Below, piece by piece: positions 46,586 to 55,909 of a DNA stretch of 64,000 bases. The DNA comes from Enterococcus mundtii (GTDB lineage: Bacteria > Bacillota > Bacilli > Lactobacillales > Enterococcaceae): NCBI RefSeq assembly GCF_002813755.1, contig NZ_CP018061.1, positions 1,354,001 through 1,418,000 of the forward strand. The letters are read 5' to 3'. Position numbers and translations under genes: made by a program. The notes below the pieces were generated by a model that saw only the letters and a program-made list of their open reading frames with translations, made no database searches and had not been told where the DNA came from. How positions within the stretch are numbered: position 1 is the first letter of the stretch; each line of letters opens with the position of its first letter.

Positions 46586-47463
46586 CACTCGTCCCCTCCC
46601 TCTTCTACTATTTCAGGGTTTTCACTGCCAAGGTACGACATCAAGAAATGATGGATCGACTGTCTGAAACCTTCCATGTCACCAAAATACTTTTTGATTT
46701 GACGTTGTTCTTTTTCAACGATTGCAGCGCGTAACTGGTCCGCTTTTTCTTCATGTAATAAGGTTTGCTTTTGTTTTTGGATTTTTTCTGGTTCTTCGAT
46801 ATAAGGCAACCAACCTAATTTTTCATTTTCGAGTGCTTGTTTCTTTTGTTCTAACGCTTGGATTTCTTCGTCTATTTTTTTACGATTTAAGAATCCTTTC
46901 GTATCATCTAACTCAGTGATTTGTCGATCGATCTCTTTGATGGTCTCTTCTAAACGCTCGATCTCTGTTTTTGCAGTGATCACTTTTGCCTCTAACTCAT
47001 TGATTTTTTTATCAAAATCATGGGTTTGTTGTGTCGCATAGTTCTCCCATTCCTCATCGATTTGCGGTAATACAAAGATTTCAGGTAAGCTAGCATCGAT
47101 CCCGATCGTTGCTCGCTCATGAAAATAGGTGCCGATCTGGTAATAACTCATCGTCGGAGAGATGGTCTCTGTGTGTTTCATGAAGGGAAATTCTTGCAAG
47201 AAACGGTCATGGATCTTACGCATCAACAGCTGATCGATCTCATGATTTTCATTTGAGCTTTTTTTAAGCTCATCGTTCAAGCGTCCATTGTATAACTGAT
47301 AGATCGCGGGAATATTCTCCTCGCGGACAGCTTGTTCAAAAGCTTGTAGATCTTCTAATAATTGTGAAAGATTCATACTTGCTTTTTCTTTGATATCGTA
47401 AAACGAAGATGCTTCCTCTTGTTCGTTTTCATCATAATGTTCGTTCGTCTGTGGGTCTATCAT
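46585..47463 (-). CDS. Hypothetical coiled-coil protein
   Basis: A 292-residue cytosolic protein. A globular N-terminal part (~1-150) is followed by a long charged coiled coil (~155-255, repeats of the type ELEAKVITAKTEIERLEETIKEIDRQ). The acidic C-terminus ends EEGGDE. GGAGG precedes the ATG. It is coupled to the downstream hypothetical by a TGATG overlap, so the two probably form a complex. No family was recognised. Confidence 0.75.
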   Translation of the reverse strand: MIDPQTNEHYDENEQEEASSFYDIKEKASMNLSQLLEDLQAFEQAVREENIPAIYQLYNGRLNDELKKSSNENHEIDQLLMRKIHDRFLQEFPFMKHTETISPTMSYYQIGTYFHERATIGIDASLPEIFVLPQIDEEWENYATQQTHDFDKKINELEAKVITAKTEIERLEETIKEIDRQITELDDTKGFLNRKKIDEEIQALEQKKQALENEKLGWLPYIEEPEKIQKQKQTLLHEEKADQLRAAIVEKEQRQIKKYFGDMEGFRQSIHHFLMSYLGSENPEIVEEGGDE

Positions 47464-47622
47464 CTTACTGGCCTCCTCTTGCTTTTGAACGCATCAATTT
47501 TCCATCAATTATTCTATGTAATCCAATAGTATCATTTTCTAAGAAAAAAGTGTTACTAAGTATGCGCTGACTTAGAACAAAAATTACTTTTACTCGTATT
47601 AATTGAAAGTTAGAAAACATAA

Positions 47623-47650
47623 AAGAGCGGGTCAGCGATTCCCCGCTCTT
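47623..47650 (-). terminator. Terminator after the small basic protein gene
   Basis: AAGAGCGGG and CCCGCTCTT arms followed on the minus strand by TTATGTTTTC. It lies 4 bases past the stop at 47655. Confidence 0.8.
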
Positions 47651-47654
47651 AGCT

Positions 47655-47846
47655 TTATTTTTTGGGTAAATCTCTTGTTGTAAAATGGATGCGTTGATTT
47701 TCATCTCGTGTAAGTAATGTTTCTTCATTTAAGTAAGAGAACTTTAATTCATTTAGTTCACTATCTTCTAGCATATGCTCATATCCTGTAAAAATTGAGC
47801 GTATATACTGTTTGTACGCGTTTTTCTTTTTTTGTCTTTTTTTCAT
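47655..47846 (-). CDS. Small basic hypothetical protein
   Basis: A 63-residue protein that starts with the Lys-rich MKKRQKKKNAYKQYIR and has a good ribosome binding site (GGAAGGTG) at proper spacing. It has its own terminator. No family was recognised. The overlapping 87-codon frame at 47465-47728 lacks a ribosome binding site and runs through the terminator, so this one is preferred. Confidence 0.65.
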   Translation of the reverse strand: MKKRQKKKNAYKQYIRSIFTGYEHMLEDSELNELKFSYLNEETLLTRDENQRIHFTTRDLPKK

Positions 47847-48005
47847 AGGACACCTTCCTTATCAAACCTATCATACCAATGAATGCCTTCTGAGACAAGC
47901 ATGTTTCTTTTGTTTTTTCTTTGAAATTTCTTTATATACTTAATTGATAGTTGACGAAACCTTCAAAAAATGAAAAAATGCGAGAGTAGCTAAGGAGGGA
48001 AACAA

Positions 48006-49508
48006 GTGAAAAAAATTGGTTTTGACTCAGAAAAGTATATCGAAGAGCAATCTGCGTATATCCTTGAACGCGTTCATCATTATGATAAGTTGTATCTAGA
48101 ATTTGGTGGAAAATTAGTCGATGATAAGCATGCCAAACGTGTCTTACCAGGATTTGAAGAAGATGCTAAAATCAAATTATTGCAAAAGTTGCGTGACCAA
48201 GCGGAGATTTTGATTTGTGTGTATGCTGGTGACATCGAGCGGAATAAGATTCGTGGTGATTATGGGATCACATATGATATGGATATCTTGCGCTTGATCG
48301 ATGAATTGCGAGGATATGGATTATCGATCAATAGTGTAGTGATCACCCGGTATAACGGACAGCCAGCAACTAAAGTATTTATCAATAAATTGGAGCGTCG
48401 GAATATCAAAGTCTATAAACACGCTGAAATCGAGGATTATCCGATCAATGTTGAAAAAATCGTTTCAGAGGAGGGTTTCGGCAAGAACGAATACATCGAA
48501 ACAACGAAACCAATCGTTGTCGTGACAGCTCCTGGTCCAGGTAGTGGGAAATTAGCTACTTGCTTGAACCAACTGTATCACGAAAGCCAAAAAGGCAATG
48601 CAGCAGGTTACTCTAAATTTGAGACTTTCCCTGTTTGGAATGTTCCATTGAAACATCCCTTGAACATTGCCTATGAAGCAGCAACAGTCGATTTGAAAGA
48701 TGTCAATATGATCGATTCTTTTCATTTTGATGCCTATAATAAGGTGGCAGTCAACTACAATCGTGATATAGAGACTTTCCCAGTCATTAAACGGATCATC
48801 GAAAAAATCACTGGTAAGGAATCGGTCTACCAGTCTCCTACTGATATGGGCGTCAACCGCGTAGGCTTCGGTATCACGGATGATGAAGTCGTACAGGAAG
48901 CCTCGAAACAAGAGATCATCAGACGCTATTTCCAAACGGCTTGTGACTTTAAAAAAGGTTTGACAGATGAAGATGCCGTCAATCGTATCAAATTGATCAT
49001 GGAGGAAGTCGGTTTACGTCCCGAAGACCGTAAAGTCGTGACCCCTGCTCATGAGTATGCAAAAACTAGTCAAGCGACTAGTACTGAATCGATGGCAGTG
49101 ATTGCGATCGAACTTCCTGACCAAGTGATCCTTACCGGTCGGACAAGTCAATTAATGGATGCTTCGGCTGCTGTTGTCTTGAATGCGATCAAATATCTCG
49201 CCCACATCTCTGATGACATTCCGTTGTTATCGCCTCTCGTCTTGGAAACGATCCAAGGACTTAAAAGTAAGGCATTGCACTCTTCGATCGATACACTCAA
49301 TCTCAATGAAGTGTTGATTGCTTTATCAATCAGTGCAGTAACTAATCCAATCGCACAAGTTGCTTATGAAAAATTAGCAGAACTTGAAGGTGCGCAAGCA
49401 CATTCAACTGTGATGATCAATAAGAATGATGAACAAAACCTGAAACAATTAGGTATCGACATCACTAGTGCGCCTGTTTACCCTTCAGAAAACTTGTATT
49501 ATCAATAA
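48006..49508 (+). CDS. DUF1846 domain-containing protein (UPF0371)
   Basis: A 500-residue cytosolic protein of the DUF1846 family, recognisable from its start [23 protein letters not shown] and from [23 protein letters not shown] (P-loop-like) near residue 175. Structures of the family exist but the reaction is unproven. The GTG start follows AAGGAGGG at good spacing. Monocistronic, with a strong hairpin terminator behind it. Confidence 0.9.
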   Translation: MKKIGFDSEKYIEEQSAYILERVHHYDKLYLEFGGKLVDDKHAKRVLPGFEEDAKIKLLQKLRDQAEILICVYAGDIERNKIRGDYGITYDMDILRLIDELRGYGLSINSVVITRYNGQPATKVFINKLERRNIKVYKHAEIEDYPINVEKIVSEEGFGKNEYIETTKPIVVVTAPGPGSGKLATCLNQLYHESQKGNAAGYSKFETFPVWNVPLKHPLNIAYEAATVDLKDVNMIDSFHFDAYNKVAVNYNRDIETFPVIKRIIEKITGKESVYQSPTDMGVNRVGFGITDDEVVQEASKQEIIRRYFQTACDFKKGLTDEDAVNRIKLIMEEVGLRPEDRKVVTPAHEYAKTSQATSTESMAVIAIELPDQVILTGRTSQLMDASAAVVLNAIKYLAHISDDIPLLSPLVLETIQGLKSKALHSSIDTLNLNEVLIALSISAVTNPIAQVAYEKLAELEGAQAHSTVMINKNDEQNLKQLGIDITSAPVYPSENLYYQ

Positions 49509-49565
49509 ATAATTCTTCGAAGATGGCTAAGATAGAAAAATAGAAGTTACCTCGAAAAATAAGGT

Positions 49566-49610
49566 GGTATCCATGAAAATTGCTCAAATTTTTGTGGGTA
49601 CTCTTTTTTT
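49566..49610 (+). terminator. Terminator after the DUF1846 gene
   Basis: A 16-base-pair stem that includes several G-U pairs (GGTATCCATGAAAATT with the later segment ending GTGGGTACT), followed by seven Ts. The remaining ~310 bases to the nucleoside transporter hold no gene that I can see. Confidence 0.8.
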
Positions 49611-49920
49611 AGAAGCTGCTTCTATTTCTGACTTTTACAGGTTTCAAAGGAAAATAATAAAGTAAAGGTGTTATTTATCTAACAGGTTCAGGTCATAGTT
49701 AGCTAATAAATATAAGTAGATATATATGCCACCACCGTTAAAGTAAATCAATAATTTAGGATTTCCTGATCCACTCCTCCCCATTAAAAGACACCTGTCT
49801 TTCCCCTCTCTTCCATGTATACGCTTTAGTCTAAAAATCTCATGAAATTTCTCTCAAAAGATTCGTATTCTTTAAAAATAACATGTAGAATTAAACGGAA
49901 TTTGGTAAGGAGTGATTTTT

Positions 49921-51102
49921 TTGAGTCAGTTTATTGGAATAATAGGTTTACTTTTAATTTTTGGGTTAGCGGTTTTGATCAGTAGCGATCGAAAAGCCAT
50001 CAAACGCAAACCATTGATCATCATGCTCGTTTTGCAATTTGCGTTTGGGTTTGTTTTACTACGTACGACTTTTGGTACAGCGGTTGTTGCGATGCTAGCC
50101 AAGCTATTTGATCACTTACTGGCATTTGCCGGTGAAGGTGTCAATTTCGTCTTTGGAGGTGTAACAAACGTTGGAAGTGCCCCATTCTTCTTGAATGTGT
50201 TGATGCCAATCGTCTTTATTTCTGCAATTATTGGGATTTTGCGTTACATCAAGATTCTTCCTTTATTTATGAAAGCAGTCGGTTTAGGATTGAGTAAAAT
50301 CAATGGAATGGGTAAATTAGAATCTTATAATGGTGTTGCTTCAGCAATTTTAGGCCAATCAGAAGTTTTTATCTCCATCAAAAAGGAACTACCTTTCTTG
50401 ACAGAAAAGCGTCTGTTCTCGATGAGTGTTTCTGCAATGTCAACTGTTTCGATGTCCATCGTGGGTTCCTATATGGCATTGATTGATTCAAAATACGTGA
50501 TCACTGCTTTAGTGTTGAATCTTTTTGGTGGGTATATTCTTGCTTCGATCGTCAATCCTTATGAGTTAGACGAAAAAGAAGATGAATTAGTGATTGAAGA
50601 AGACAAAGAACAAACATTTTTCCAAATGTTAGGCGAATATATTTTAGATGGTTTCCATGTAGCGATCACGGTGGCTGCAATGTTGATCGGTTTTGTTGCT
50701 TTGATTGCTATGATCAATGCCTTGTTCAACGGGATTTTTGGGATTACCTTCCAACAGATTTTAGGGTATATTTTTGCGCCATTTGCATTTATCAGTGGGA
50801 TTCCTTGGAAAGAAGCGGTTGATGCCGGTAGTATCATGGCAACAAAACTTGTGACAAATGAGTTTGTAGCAATGACTGAATTATCGACTGGGACTTTTGA
50901 ATTTACAGAACGTACCACCGCTATCTTATCAGTCTTCTTAGTATCATTTGCGAACTTCTCTTCAATTGGGATCATTTCAGGGGCAATGAAAGGGTTGAAT
51001 GAAGAAAAAGGTAATCTTGTAGCAAAACATGGATTGAAAATTTTGTTCACCGCTTCATTAGTCAGCTTTTTAAGCGCAATTGTTACTGGTATACTGGTAT
51101 AA
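49921..51102 (+). CDS. nupC: Concentrative nucleoside transporter, NupC family
   Basis: A membrane protein of about 393 residues with 9-10 membrane segments. It carries the CNT motifs GGVTNVGSAPFFLNVLMPIVF, ESYNGVASAILGQSEVFI (substrate site) and TKLVTNEFVAM followed by SFANFSSIGIISG. It moves nucleosides with H+ or Na+. The TTG start is chosen because AAGGAG ends 8 bases before it; the GTG three codons upstream overlaps that box. Monocistronic, with a long terminator behind. Confidence 0.93.
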   Translation: MSQFIGIIGLLLIFGLAVLISSDRKAIKRKPLIIMLVLQFAFGFVLLRTTFGTAVVAMLAKLFDHLLAFAGEGVNFVFGGVTNVGSAPFFLNVLMPIVFISAIIGILRYIKILPLFMKAVGLGLSKINGMGKLESYNGVASAILGQSEVFISIKKELPFLTEKRLFSMSVSAMSTVSMSIVGSYMALIDSKYVITALVLNLFGGYILASIVNPYELDEKEDELVIEEDKEQTFFQMLGEYILDGFHVAITVAAMLIGFVALIAMINALFNGIFGITFQQILGYIFAPFAFISGIPWKEAVDAGSIMATKLVTNEFVAMTELSTGTFEFTERTTAILSVFLVSFANFSSIGIISGAMKGLNEEKGNLVAKHGLKILFTASLVSFLSAIVTGILV

Positions 51103-51135
51103 AGCTATCTTTTATTTTAACATTTAAGTATACTG

Positions 51136-51187
51136 AACTTGGCTGGTTTGAACAGATGACCTGTTTAAATTGGTTAAGTTTTTTTAT
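51136..51187 (+). terminator. Terminator after the nucleoside transporter gene
   Basis: A 20-base-pair stem with many G-U pairs (AACTTGG...GAACAG with CTGTTT...AAGTT) and an ATGAC loop, followed by seven Ts. Confidence 0.85.
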
Positions 51188-51271
51188 TTTAAATGACAGA
51201 TTTCCACTTTTCGGTATATATTAGTTATGTACATGTCTTTGATCATGTAACTATAGAAAGGAATATTTCCT

Positions 51272-51832
51272 ATGAATAAATGTTATGTATTTATTGGGCC
51301 TTCTGGTTCCGGAAAGACGACACTAGCTCATGCAATTTTTTCTCCACAACAAAAGATCATTACGTATACGACCCGCCCCCCACGAAAAAATGAAAAAAAT
51401 CACCTTGATTACCATTTTGTTTCTCAAGAGACCTTTGAAGAAATGATCGCCCATCAGGAATTTGCCGAATGGGATCGGTACGCCGATCACTATTATGGCT
51501 CAAGTAAACAAGAGATCTCAACGAAGCTTGCACAGGGTGACTGCTTCACGGTCCTTACAGCCCCAGGTTTTTGGCACTTGTATGAACAATTTGGTCGTTG
51601 TATCGTACCTGTCTTCATCACAGTAGCAAAAGAAAAGTTGTATGAACGATTTGTACTTCGCGGAGACTCACCAGATAAAATCAGGCAAAGGCTCGCTCTC
51701 TTTGAAAAAGATCAAAAAGAACTTGAAAAATTAACACTTATTCCTACCTTGATCTCATTTGAAAATAATCAGACGTTAGAAATCGAAACAAAAAATTTAA
51801 AGCAAGCCATCCATGCAGCGGATCATCGCTGA
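51272..51832 (+). CDS. Guanylate-kinase-like P-loop protein
   Basis: A 186-residue cytosolic nucleotide kinase homologue. P-loop GPSGSGKT at 9-16; the TYTTRPPRKNE segment (~residue 31-41) and DYHFVSQETFE match the GMP-binding region of guanylate kinase; WDRYADHYYGSSKQEI also fits. The lid RGDSPDKIRQRL is shorter. It is shorter than Gmk and differs at several GMP-site residues, so it may be a paralogue with another substrate rather than the housekeeping enzyme. The terminator hairpin overlaps its 3' end. Confidence 0.8.
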   Translation: MNKCYVFIGPSGSGKTTLAHAIFSPQQKIITYTTRPPRKNEKNHLDYHFVSQETFEEMIAHQEFAEWDRYADHYYGSSKQEISTKLAQGDCFTVLTAPGFWHLYEQFGRCIVPVFITVAKEKLYERFVLRGDSPDKIRQRLALFEKDQKELEKLTLIPTLISFENNQTLEIETKNLKQAIHAADHR

Positions 51833-51848
51833 ACAGTTGGCTTGCTTT
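51799..51848 (+). terminator. Terminator overlapping the end of the guanylate-kinase-like gene
   Basis: A perfect 11-bp inverted repeat (AAAGCAAGCCA and its complement) with a long loop. The 5' arm lies inside the coding sequence. The convergent GNAT gene ends at 51863. Confidence 0.65.
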
Positions 51849-51862
51849 TGGTTTTGAGCAAT

Positions 51863-52369
51863 TCACAATAATTTTTGATAGGCTTTTCTTTCTCCGTGTG
51901 TGAATGGAAATTCAATCATGCCACAATAATGAAAACCTGCCGAGTAAATCGTTTTTTCCATTGGATGATTGGTGGGGAAAGTATCGATCCGAACGTCCTT
52001 GATTCCTTGACATGCGGCAACGGTCAATAAATGTTCTAATAATTGTTTGCCAAGTCTTTTTCCTCTTACATTTTGATCAAGAGCAACTCGATGGATGGAA
52101 AGATACGGCTCTCTCCCCTCCCAATTTCCTGCAATTGCTGTATAGACCGGATCAATGCCTGCAACAAGCGCCGCAGTGCCAACGATGTCTTCTTCGTCAA
52201 TCAAGACGAAGCTTTCCTGCCTTTCAATGTCTTCGATGATTCGTTCTTTTGATGGTTTTTGCTCTCCCTGCCATTGAGGCAATCCTTGCTCAGCAAGGTA
52301 TGCTGCAGCTTGATCAATGATTTGTAGCACTCTCGGCACATCATCTAATGTAGTTTTTCTAAGGTACAT
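51863..52369 (-). CDS. GNAT family N-acetyltransferase
   Basis: A 168-residue acetyltransferase. It begins MYLRKTTLDDVPRVLQIIDQAAAY; the acetyl-CoA binding loop is VRGKRLGKQLLEHL (Q/R-x-x-G-x-G/A pattern) near ~115. The C-terminal strand ends with GFHYCGMIEFPFTHGERKAYQ. AAGGAG precedes the ATG, 13 bases after the sce7725-type gene, so it may be co-transcribed. The acceptor is unknown. Confidence 0.88.
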   Translation of the reverse strand: MYLRKTTLDDVPRVLQIIDQAAAYLAEQGLPQWQGEQKPSKERIIEDIERQESFVLIDEEDIVGTAALVAGIDPVYTAIAGNWEGREPYLSIHRVALDQNVRGKRLGKQLLEHLLTVAACQGIKDVRIDTFPTNHPMEKTIYSAGFHYCGMIEFPFTHGERKAYQKLL

Positions 52370-52382
52370 ATCTCTGCTCCTT

Positions 52383-53345
52383 TTATTGATCTGTGATCAA
52401 CTTGTATAGCTTGTCTATTCTTGAACCACTGCGTAACCAGTCTGTCGGATGATCTAAAAGCTGACTAACTAATTCAAGATGATGTAACAATGTCCATTTC
52501 TTCAAAACTCCCAGACCCGGGAATTTTTGTTGGCGATACAAGCTGACAAGCTCAAGTAATCCTTCCGTGATATAAATTTGTTGATGGTTCCTCATCAACC
52601 AACCGTACATTTTATTGGCTGCTTCCATAAATTTCAATGCTTGATCTTTTGCGGAATCATTGGTATCTGAAATGAAGTGTTTGATTCGCATATTCCCATA
52701 AGCATCGACGTATGTAATATGCAAGGCCAACGCTCGACTGGGAAATCCTTTATCGAAGTAACGACTGCCTTCGATCGTAAAATCGGAAAACCCATGATAG
52801 CCATCCATTTGAAAGAAAAGATGATCATCGCTAAAAAAATCATCATTTTTTTCTGCATAATTTTCCACATGCCGTCTCGTTTGAAATTGATCACGGACAA
52901 TGATTTTATTCTTAGGCAATTGCATGCGTAAGCGACTAGAATCAGGAATGAAAAATGTCGCATTAGTTTTGATCAAAGCTTGCCAAATCGCATTTTCTCT
53001 AGGTTGATGTTGTCCATCAAAAATAATGAATGGCGGGGGTGATTCAATCATTCTTTCATAATTGCTCGGCGTAATGATCTCTGCCTCTGCTAACGAGCTA
53101 TCTTCACTGGTCACCCATGTGTGAATCGGTTGATCGAACAGTTTGAACTGACCCACTTGCGGATTCTTTATGATAATCAGCGGATGATTCTTTTTTTGAA
53201 ACAACTCGACAACATTTTTTAGCGTCGCCGAATCACGTACTGGCTCGATGATTGGCTGAATCTTAGTGGATAAAAGTCCACGATTCAAACTTTCCTTTAA
53301 TGCAAGTAGATCGAATTGTTTGCCACGTAAATAAGGATAATACAT
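52383..53345 (-). CDS. sce7725 family protein
   Basis: A 320-residue protein that begins MYYPYLRGKQFDLLALKESL, the signature start of the sce7725 family, and contains IQPIIEPVRD and IIKNPQVGQF. The family is of unknown function and is often encoded next to sce7726-type or nuclease-like proteins, sometimes in accessory regions (family knowledge). Here the PD-(D/E)XK-like gene lies 7 bases upstream and a GNAT gene downstream, all on the minus strand. Confidence 0.75.
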   Translation of the reverse strand: MYYPYLRGKQFDLLALKESLNRGLLSTKIQPIIEPVRDSATLKNVVELFQKKNHPLIIIKNPQVGQFKLFDQPIHTWVTSEDSSLAEAEIITPSNYERMIESPPPFIIFDGQHQPRENAIWQALIKTNATFFIPDSSRLRMQLPKNKIIVRDQFQTRRHVENYAEKNDDFFSDDHLFFQMDGYHGFSDFTIEGSRYFDKGFPSRALALHITYVDAYGNMRIKHFISDTNDSAKDQALKFMEAANKMYGWLMRNHQQIYITEGLLELVSLYRQQKFPGLGVLKKWTLLHHLELVSQLLDHPTDWLRSGSRIDKLYKLITDQ

Positions 53346-53352
53346 ATATTAT

Positions 53353-54042
53353 TCACTCCATTGGTTCAGTTGGCAGACGTCGAATATGACGTTGCTGGCG
53401 CAACCAGTCCTGTTCTTGTCGCAAGGCACGATTTTCTTCTTGCAGATCATGGATTGCTTGACTTTCGATTTCTTCAATAAACCGTTCATAGTAGCGTTCT
53501 TTTGAGAAAGGATCTTGCGTTTCTGAGCGTTTTTTTAATTCTTTGTACAGCTGATCTGAAGGGAAATATTTTACTCCCCGTTCCATTTGTTTGGCCTTTC
53601 TGACTTCTCTAAACAATGAAGCCATAAAACGATTAGTCAATGCCTCTTCTGCTACACCTAACTCACGGCGCATTGCTTTTTTTGCAATAATAAAAGTTCC
53701 AGGAACAGGCATTTCCTCTTCTAGTGCATACGAACGATAAACTAATACACCAATTTCTGGTGGGATCTCACTTTTGACTTCTTCATATAAATTTTTTGGT
53801 AAAACAAAATAATTATAGTGGCCAACAAAGGACAATTTAGCAGTTGAACGAAAATCAGCTTTTGTGACTTTCAATTCATAACAGCGCCATTCTCTTGTTC
53901 CGTCAAATTTCATCAGACAACTTAATGTGTCCACGATTCCATGATCCTCAGGCATTGTCACTTCCTCGACCACGATCCCTCCCTGTTCGATACAATAATG
54001 ATACAACGATGATTCCAGCTCGATCGTTAAAGGAGTTTTCAT
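53353..54042 (-). CDS. PD-(D/E)XK/MmcB-like nuclease-fold protein
   Basis: A 229-residue protein. The first ~110 residues show a nuclease-like pattern: GIVDTLSC with a candidate metal Asp, then a strand with YELKVTKADF (ExK), as in MmcB/VRR-type PD-(D/E)XK enzymes. The C-terminal half is helical and coiled-coil-like and very basic, ending in Gln/Arg-rich LRQEQDWLRQQRHIRR. The ATG after GGAGG is chosen over a GTG that touches that box. Its stop is 7 bases before the sce7725-type gene, implying an operon. Whether it is an active nuclease is not proven. Confidence 0.65.
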   Translation of the reverse strand: MKTPLTIELESSLYHYCIEQGGIVVEEVTMPEDHGIVDTLSCLMKFDGTREWRCYELKVTKADFRSTAKLSFVGHYNYFVLPKNLYEEVKSEIPPEIGVLVYRSYALEEEMPVPGTFIIAKKAMRRELGVAEEALTNRFMASLFREVRKAKQMERGVKYFPSDQLYKELKKRSETQDPFSKERYYERFIEEIESQAIHDLQEENRALRQEQDWLRQQRHIRRLPTEPME

Positions 54043-54156
54043 ACATTTCACCTCCGAACATATTTTCGCTTTTTATTCTACCTGAAAAGCCAAGATAATC
54101 CAACTACCATTTTATTTTTTTGTATGCGACTTGTCTAACAATAAAAAAGCAACATA

Positions 54157-54202
54157 GAAAAGACGAAAAATGCAACTAAAACATCACATTTTTCGTCTTT
54201 TC
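54157..54202 (-). terminator. Terminator after the amidase gene
   Basis: A perfect 16-bp inverted repeat (GAAAAGACGAAAAATG and its complement) about 100 bases past the amidase stop, with a T-run further on. Confidence 0.75.
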
Positions 54203-54305
54203 AATTGAACTCGTTTTTTATTGATCGATCAGCTCAACGGTAAAATCTTCTACCTGAGTGCTATGCCGTATTAAAAATTACACGATTCATTTGTTCTATA
54301 CTCTC

Positions 54306-55763
54306 TTACGCTTTCTCGATTTCTGGTGGAAGATAAAACAAACCATGTTTTTCAAATAATTCCCCAATCTGAAACAGTAAGTCTTCTCTTCCTCTGGCAG
54401 CCATAAACTGAATCCCTAGTGGCAATCCTTCTTCACTAACATGTGTAGGTAGACTGATTGCAGGTTGCCCAGTTAAGTTCGCTAATTGTGTATAAGGAGT
54501 GATCGTCAAGCTCTCTTCAAACATCGCTGACACGACTGCCAACCCTTCATCTGCCGATAAATGAGGGACATCAGCCATCTGTTGACGGATCAAGTCACTT
54601 TGTAAGTCAGCTGTGATTTTAGGCGCAGTATCCGCAGTGGTTGGCGAAAGAAACAAATCAAAGGACTCAAACAAGCTTTCCATTGTGACAGCTGCATGAT
54701 CCCATACGTGCAATGAATGCACATAGTCTGCTGCAGAAAGTTTTTTACCATATTGCCATATTGTCCATGAGATTGGCTCCAGCTCGTTGCTTTCTATCCC
54801 TCGCTGCAACCCATTTTCGATCGACTCGATCATTGCTGCCGTTTCAGCACCATTCATTTGATAATAGGAGTTGATCAATGTACGTCCATCTAAAGGATAT
54901 GGAATCTCAACGATTTCATGTCCTGATTGTTCTAGAAAATGCAGTGCATTTTGAATAGCAATTTGAGCATCTACACTTACTTTCGAGCCGATTGGTGAAT
55001 CAACACAGACAGCGATTTTCAAACGTTCCTTTACTGGATGCTGTTGCCAAAATGCTGGTGTCACTTGATAAGGTGCCCCACTATTGATTCCTTGTAAAGC
55101 GTGGAACAACGCTTTCGTATCTCTCATGGAAACCGTTAATCCGAAGTCGATGGACGCTCCTTGCCAGCCTCGCCAAGCATTTGGACCGACTGGCATTGTT
55201 CCTCTTGATGGCTTCAAGCCGATCAAGCCAGAAAATGAGGCTGGAATACGGATCGAACCACCCCCGTCACTGGCACCTGCCATCGGAACGATCCCTGCCG
55301 CAACTGCCGCTGCAGCTCCGCCACTTGATCCTCCTGGAGAGTATGCCAAGTTCCATGGGTTTCGTGCTGGGCCATATAATTGTGGATCGGTAATATTCTT
55401 AAAGCCAAATTCAGGCGCATTCGTTTGTCCAAATGGAACTAAACCAGCTTTTTCAACTGCTTGGACATAATTCGAATTTTTAGACGCTCGGTGTTGTTCA
55501 AAAATCCGTGAACCAGAAGTTGCTAACCAGCCTTTTTTTTCTTGTCCTAGCATTTTTAAAGGAAATGGGATTCCTGCTAGTAGCGAATCACTCTCCAATT
55601 GTGGTTGTTTTCCATTTGATTGGAAATCAAGTGATTCAAGTGTGACAAATGCGTTGATTTCTGGATTGAGCTTTTCGATTTTTCGCTTTGTTTCTGTAAA
55701 AAGTTCTTCCGAGCTGAATTGCTTTGTTTTTAAACCATTCGCAAGATATGTTGCATCTTTCAT
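54306..55763 (-). CDS. Amidase, amidase-signature family
   Basis: A 485-residue enzyme that hydrolyses amides. The signature GGSSGGAAAAVAAGIVPMAGASDGGGSIRIPAS holds the Ser-cisSer-Lys triad (catalytic Lys further upstream in the PFPLKMLG segment, ~residue 70-80). It is longer and more divergent than GatA and stands alone, without gatB or gatC, so an aliphatic or aryl amidase is more likely than tRNA amidotransferase. AGGAGG precedes the ATG. Confidence 0.88.
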   Translation of the reverse strand: MKDATYLANGLKTKQFSSEELFTETKRKIEKLNPEINAFVTLESLDFQSNGKQPQLESDSLLAGIPFPLKMLGQEKKGWLATSGSRIFEQHRASKNSNYVQAVEKAGLVPFGQTNAPEFGFKNITDPQLYGPARNPWNLAYSPGGSSGGAAAAVAAGIVPMAGASDGGGSIRIPASFSGLIGLKPSRGTMPVGPNAWRGWQGASIDFGLTVSMRDTKALFHALQGINSGAPYQVTPAFWQQHPVKERLKIAVCVDSPIGSKVSVDAQIAIQNALHFLEQSGHEIVEIPYPLDGRTLINSYYQMNGAETAAMIESIENGLQRGIESNELEPISWTIWQYGKKLSAADYVHSLHVWDHAAVTMESLFESFDLFLSPTTADTAPKITADLQSDLIRQQMADVPHLSADEGLAVVSAMFEESLTITPYTQLANLTGQPAISLPTHVSEEGLPLGIQFMAARGREDLLFQIGELFEKHGLFYLPPEIEKA

Positions 55764-55848
55764 GCTCTCCCTCCTCAGTTACGGTTATTTTCTCATATGA
55801 CAGAAAAAGCAACAATGTTTACGCCTAGTCTCTTATTCTAAATAGAAA

Positions 55849-55880
55849 AACACTTAAAGCAGCTGAATGCTTCAAGTGTT
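55849..55880 (-). terminator. Terminator after pyrD
   Basis: AACACTTAAAGC and GCTTCAAGTGTT arms, followed on the minus strand by TTTTTCTATTT. Confidence 0.85.
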
Positions 55881-55909
55881 CTACTCTAGTTATAAGAATG
55901 AAAGAGGTA

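Noticed and set aside
47465..47728. 87-codon minus-strand frame
   Set aside because: It overlaps the better-supported 63-codon gene and crosses a terminator; no ribosome binding site.
49540..49610. T-box riboswitch suggested by AAGGTGGTATCC ahead of a terminator
   Set aside because: Only about 55 bases separate the preceding stop codon from the motif, too short for a T-box leader, and the gene downstream is a nucleoside transporter 300 bases away. The motif is explained as the left arm of the terminator.
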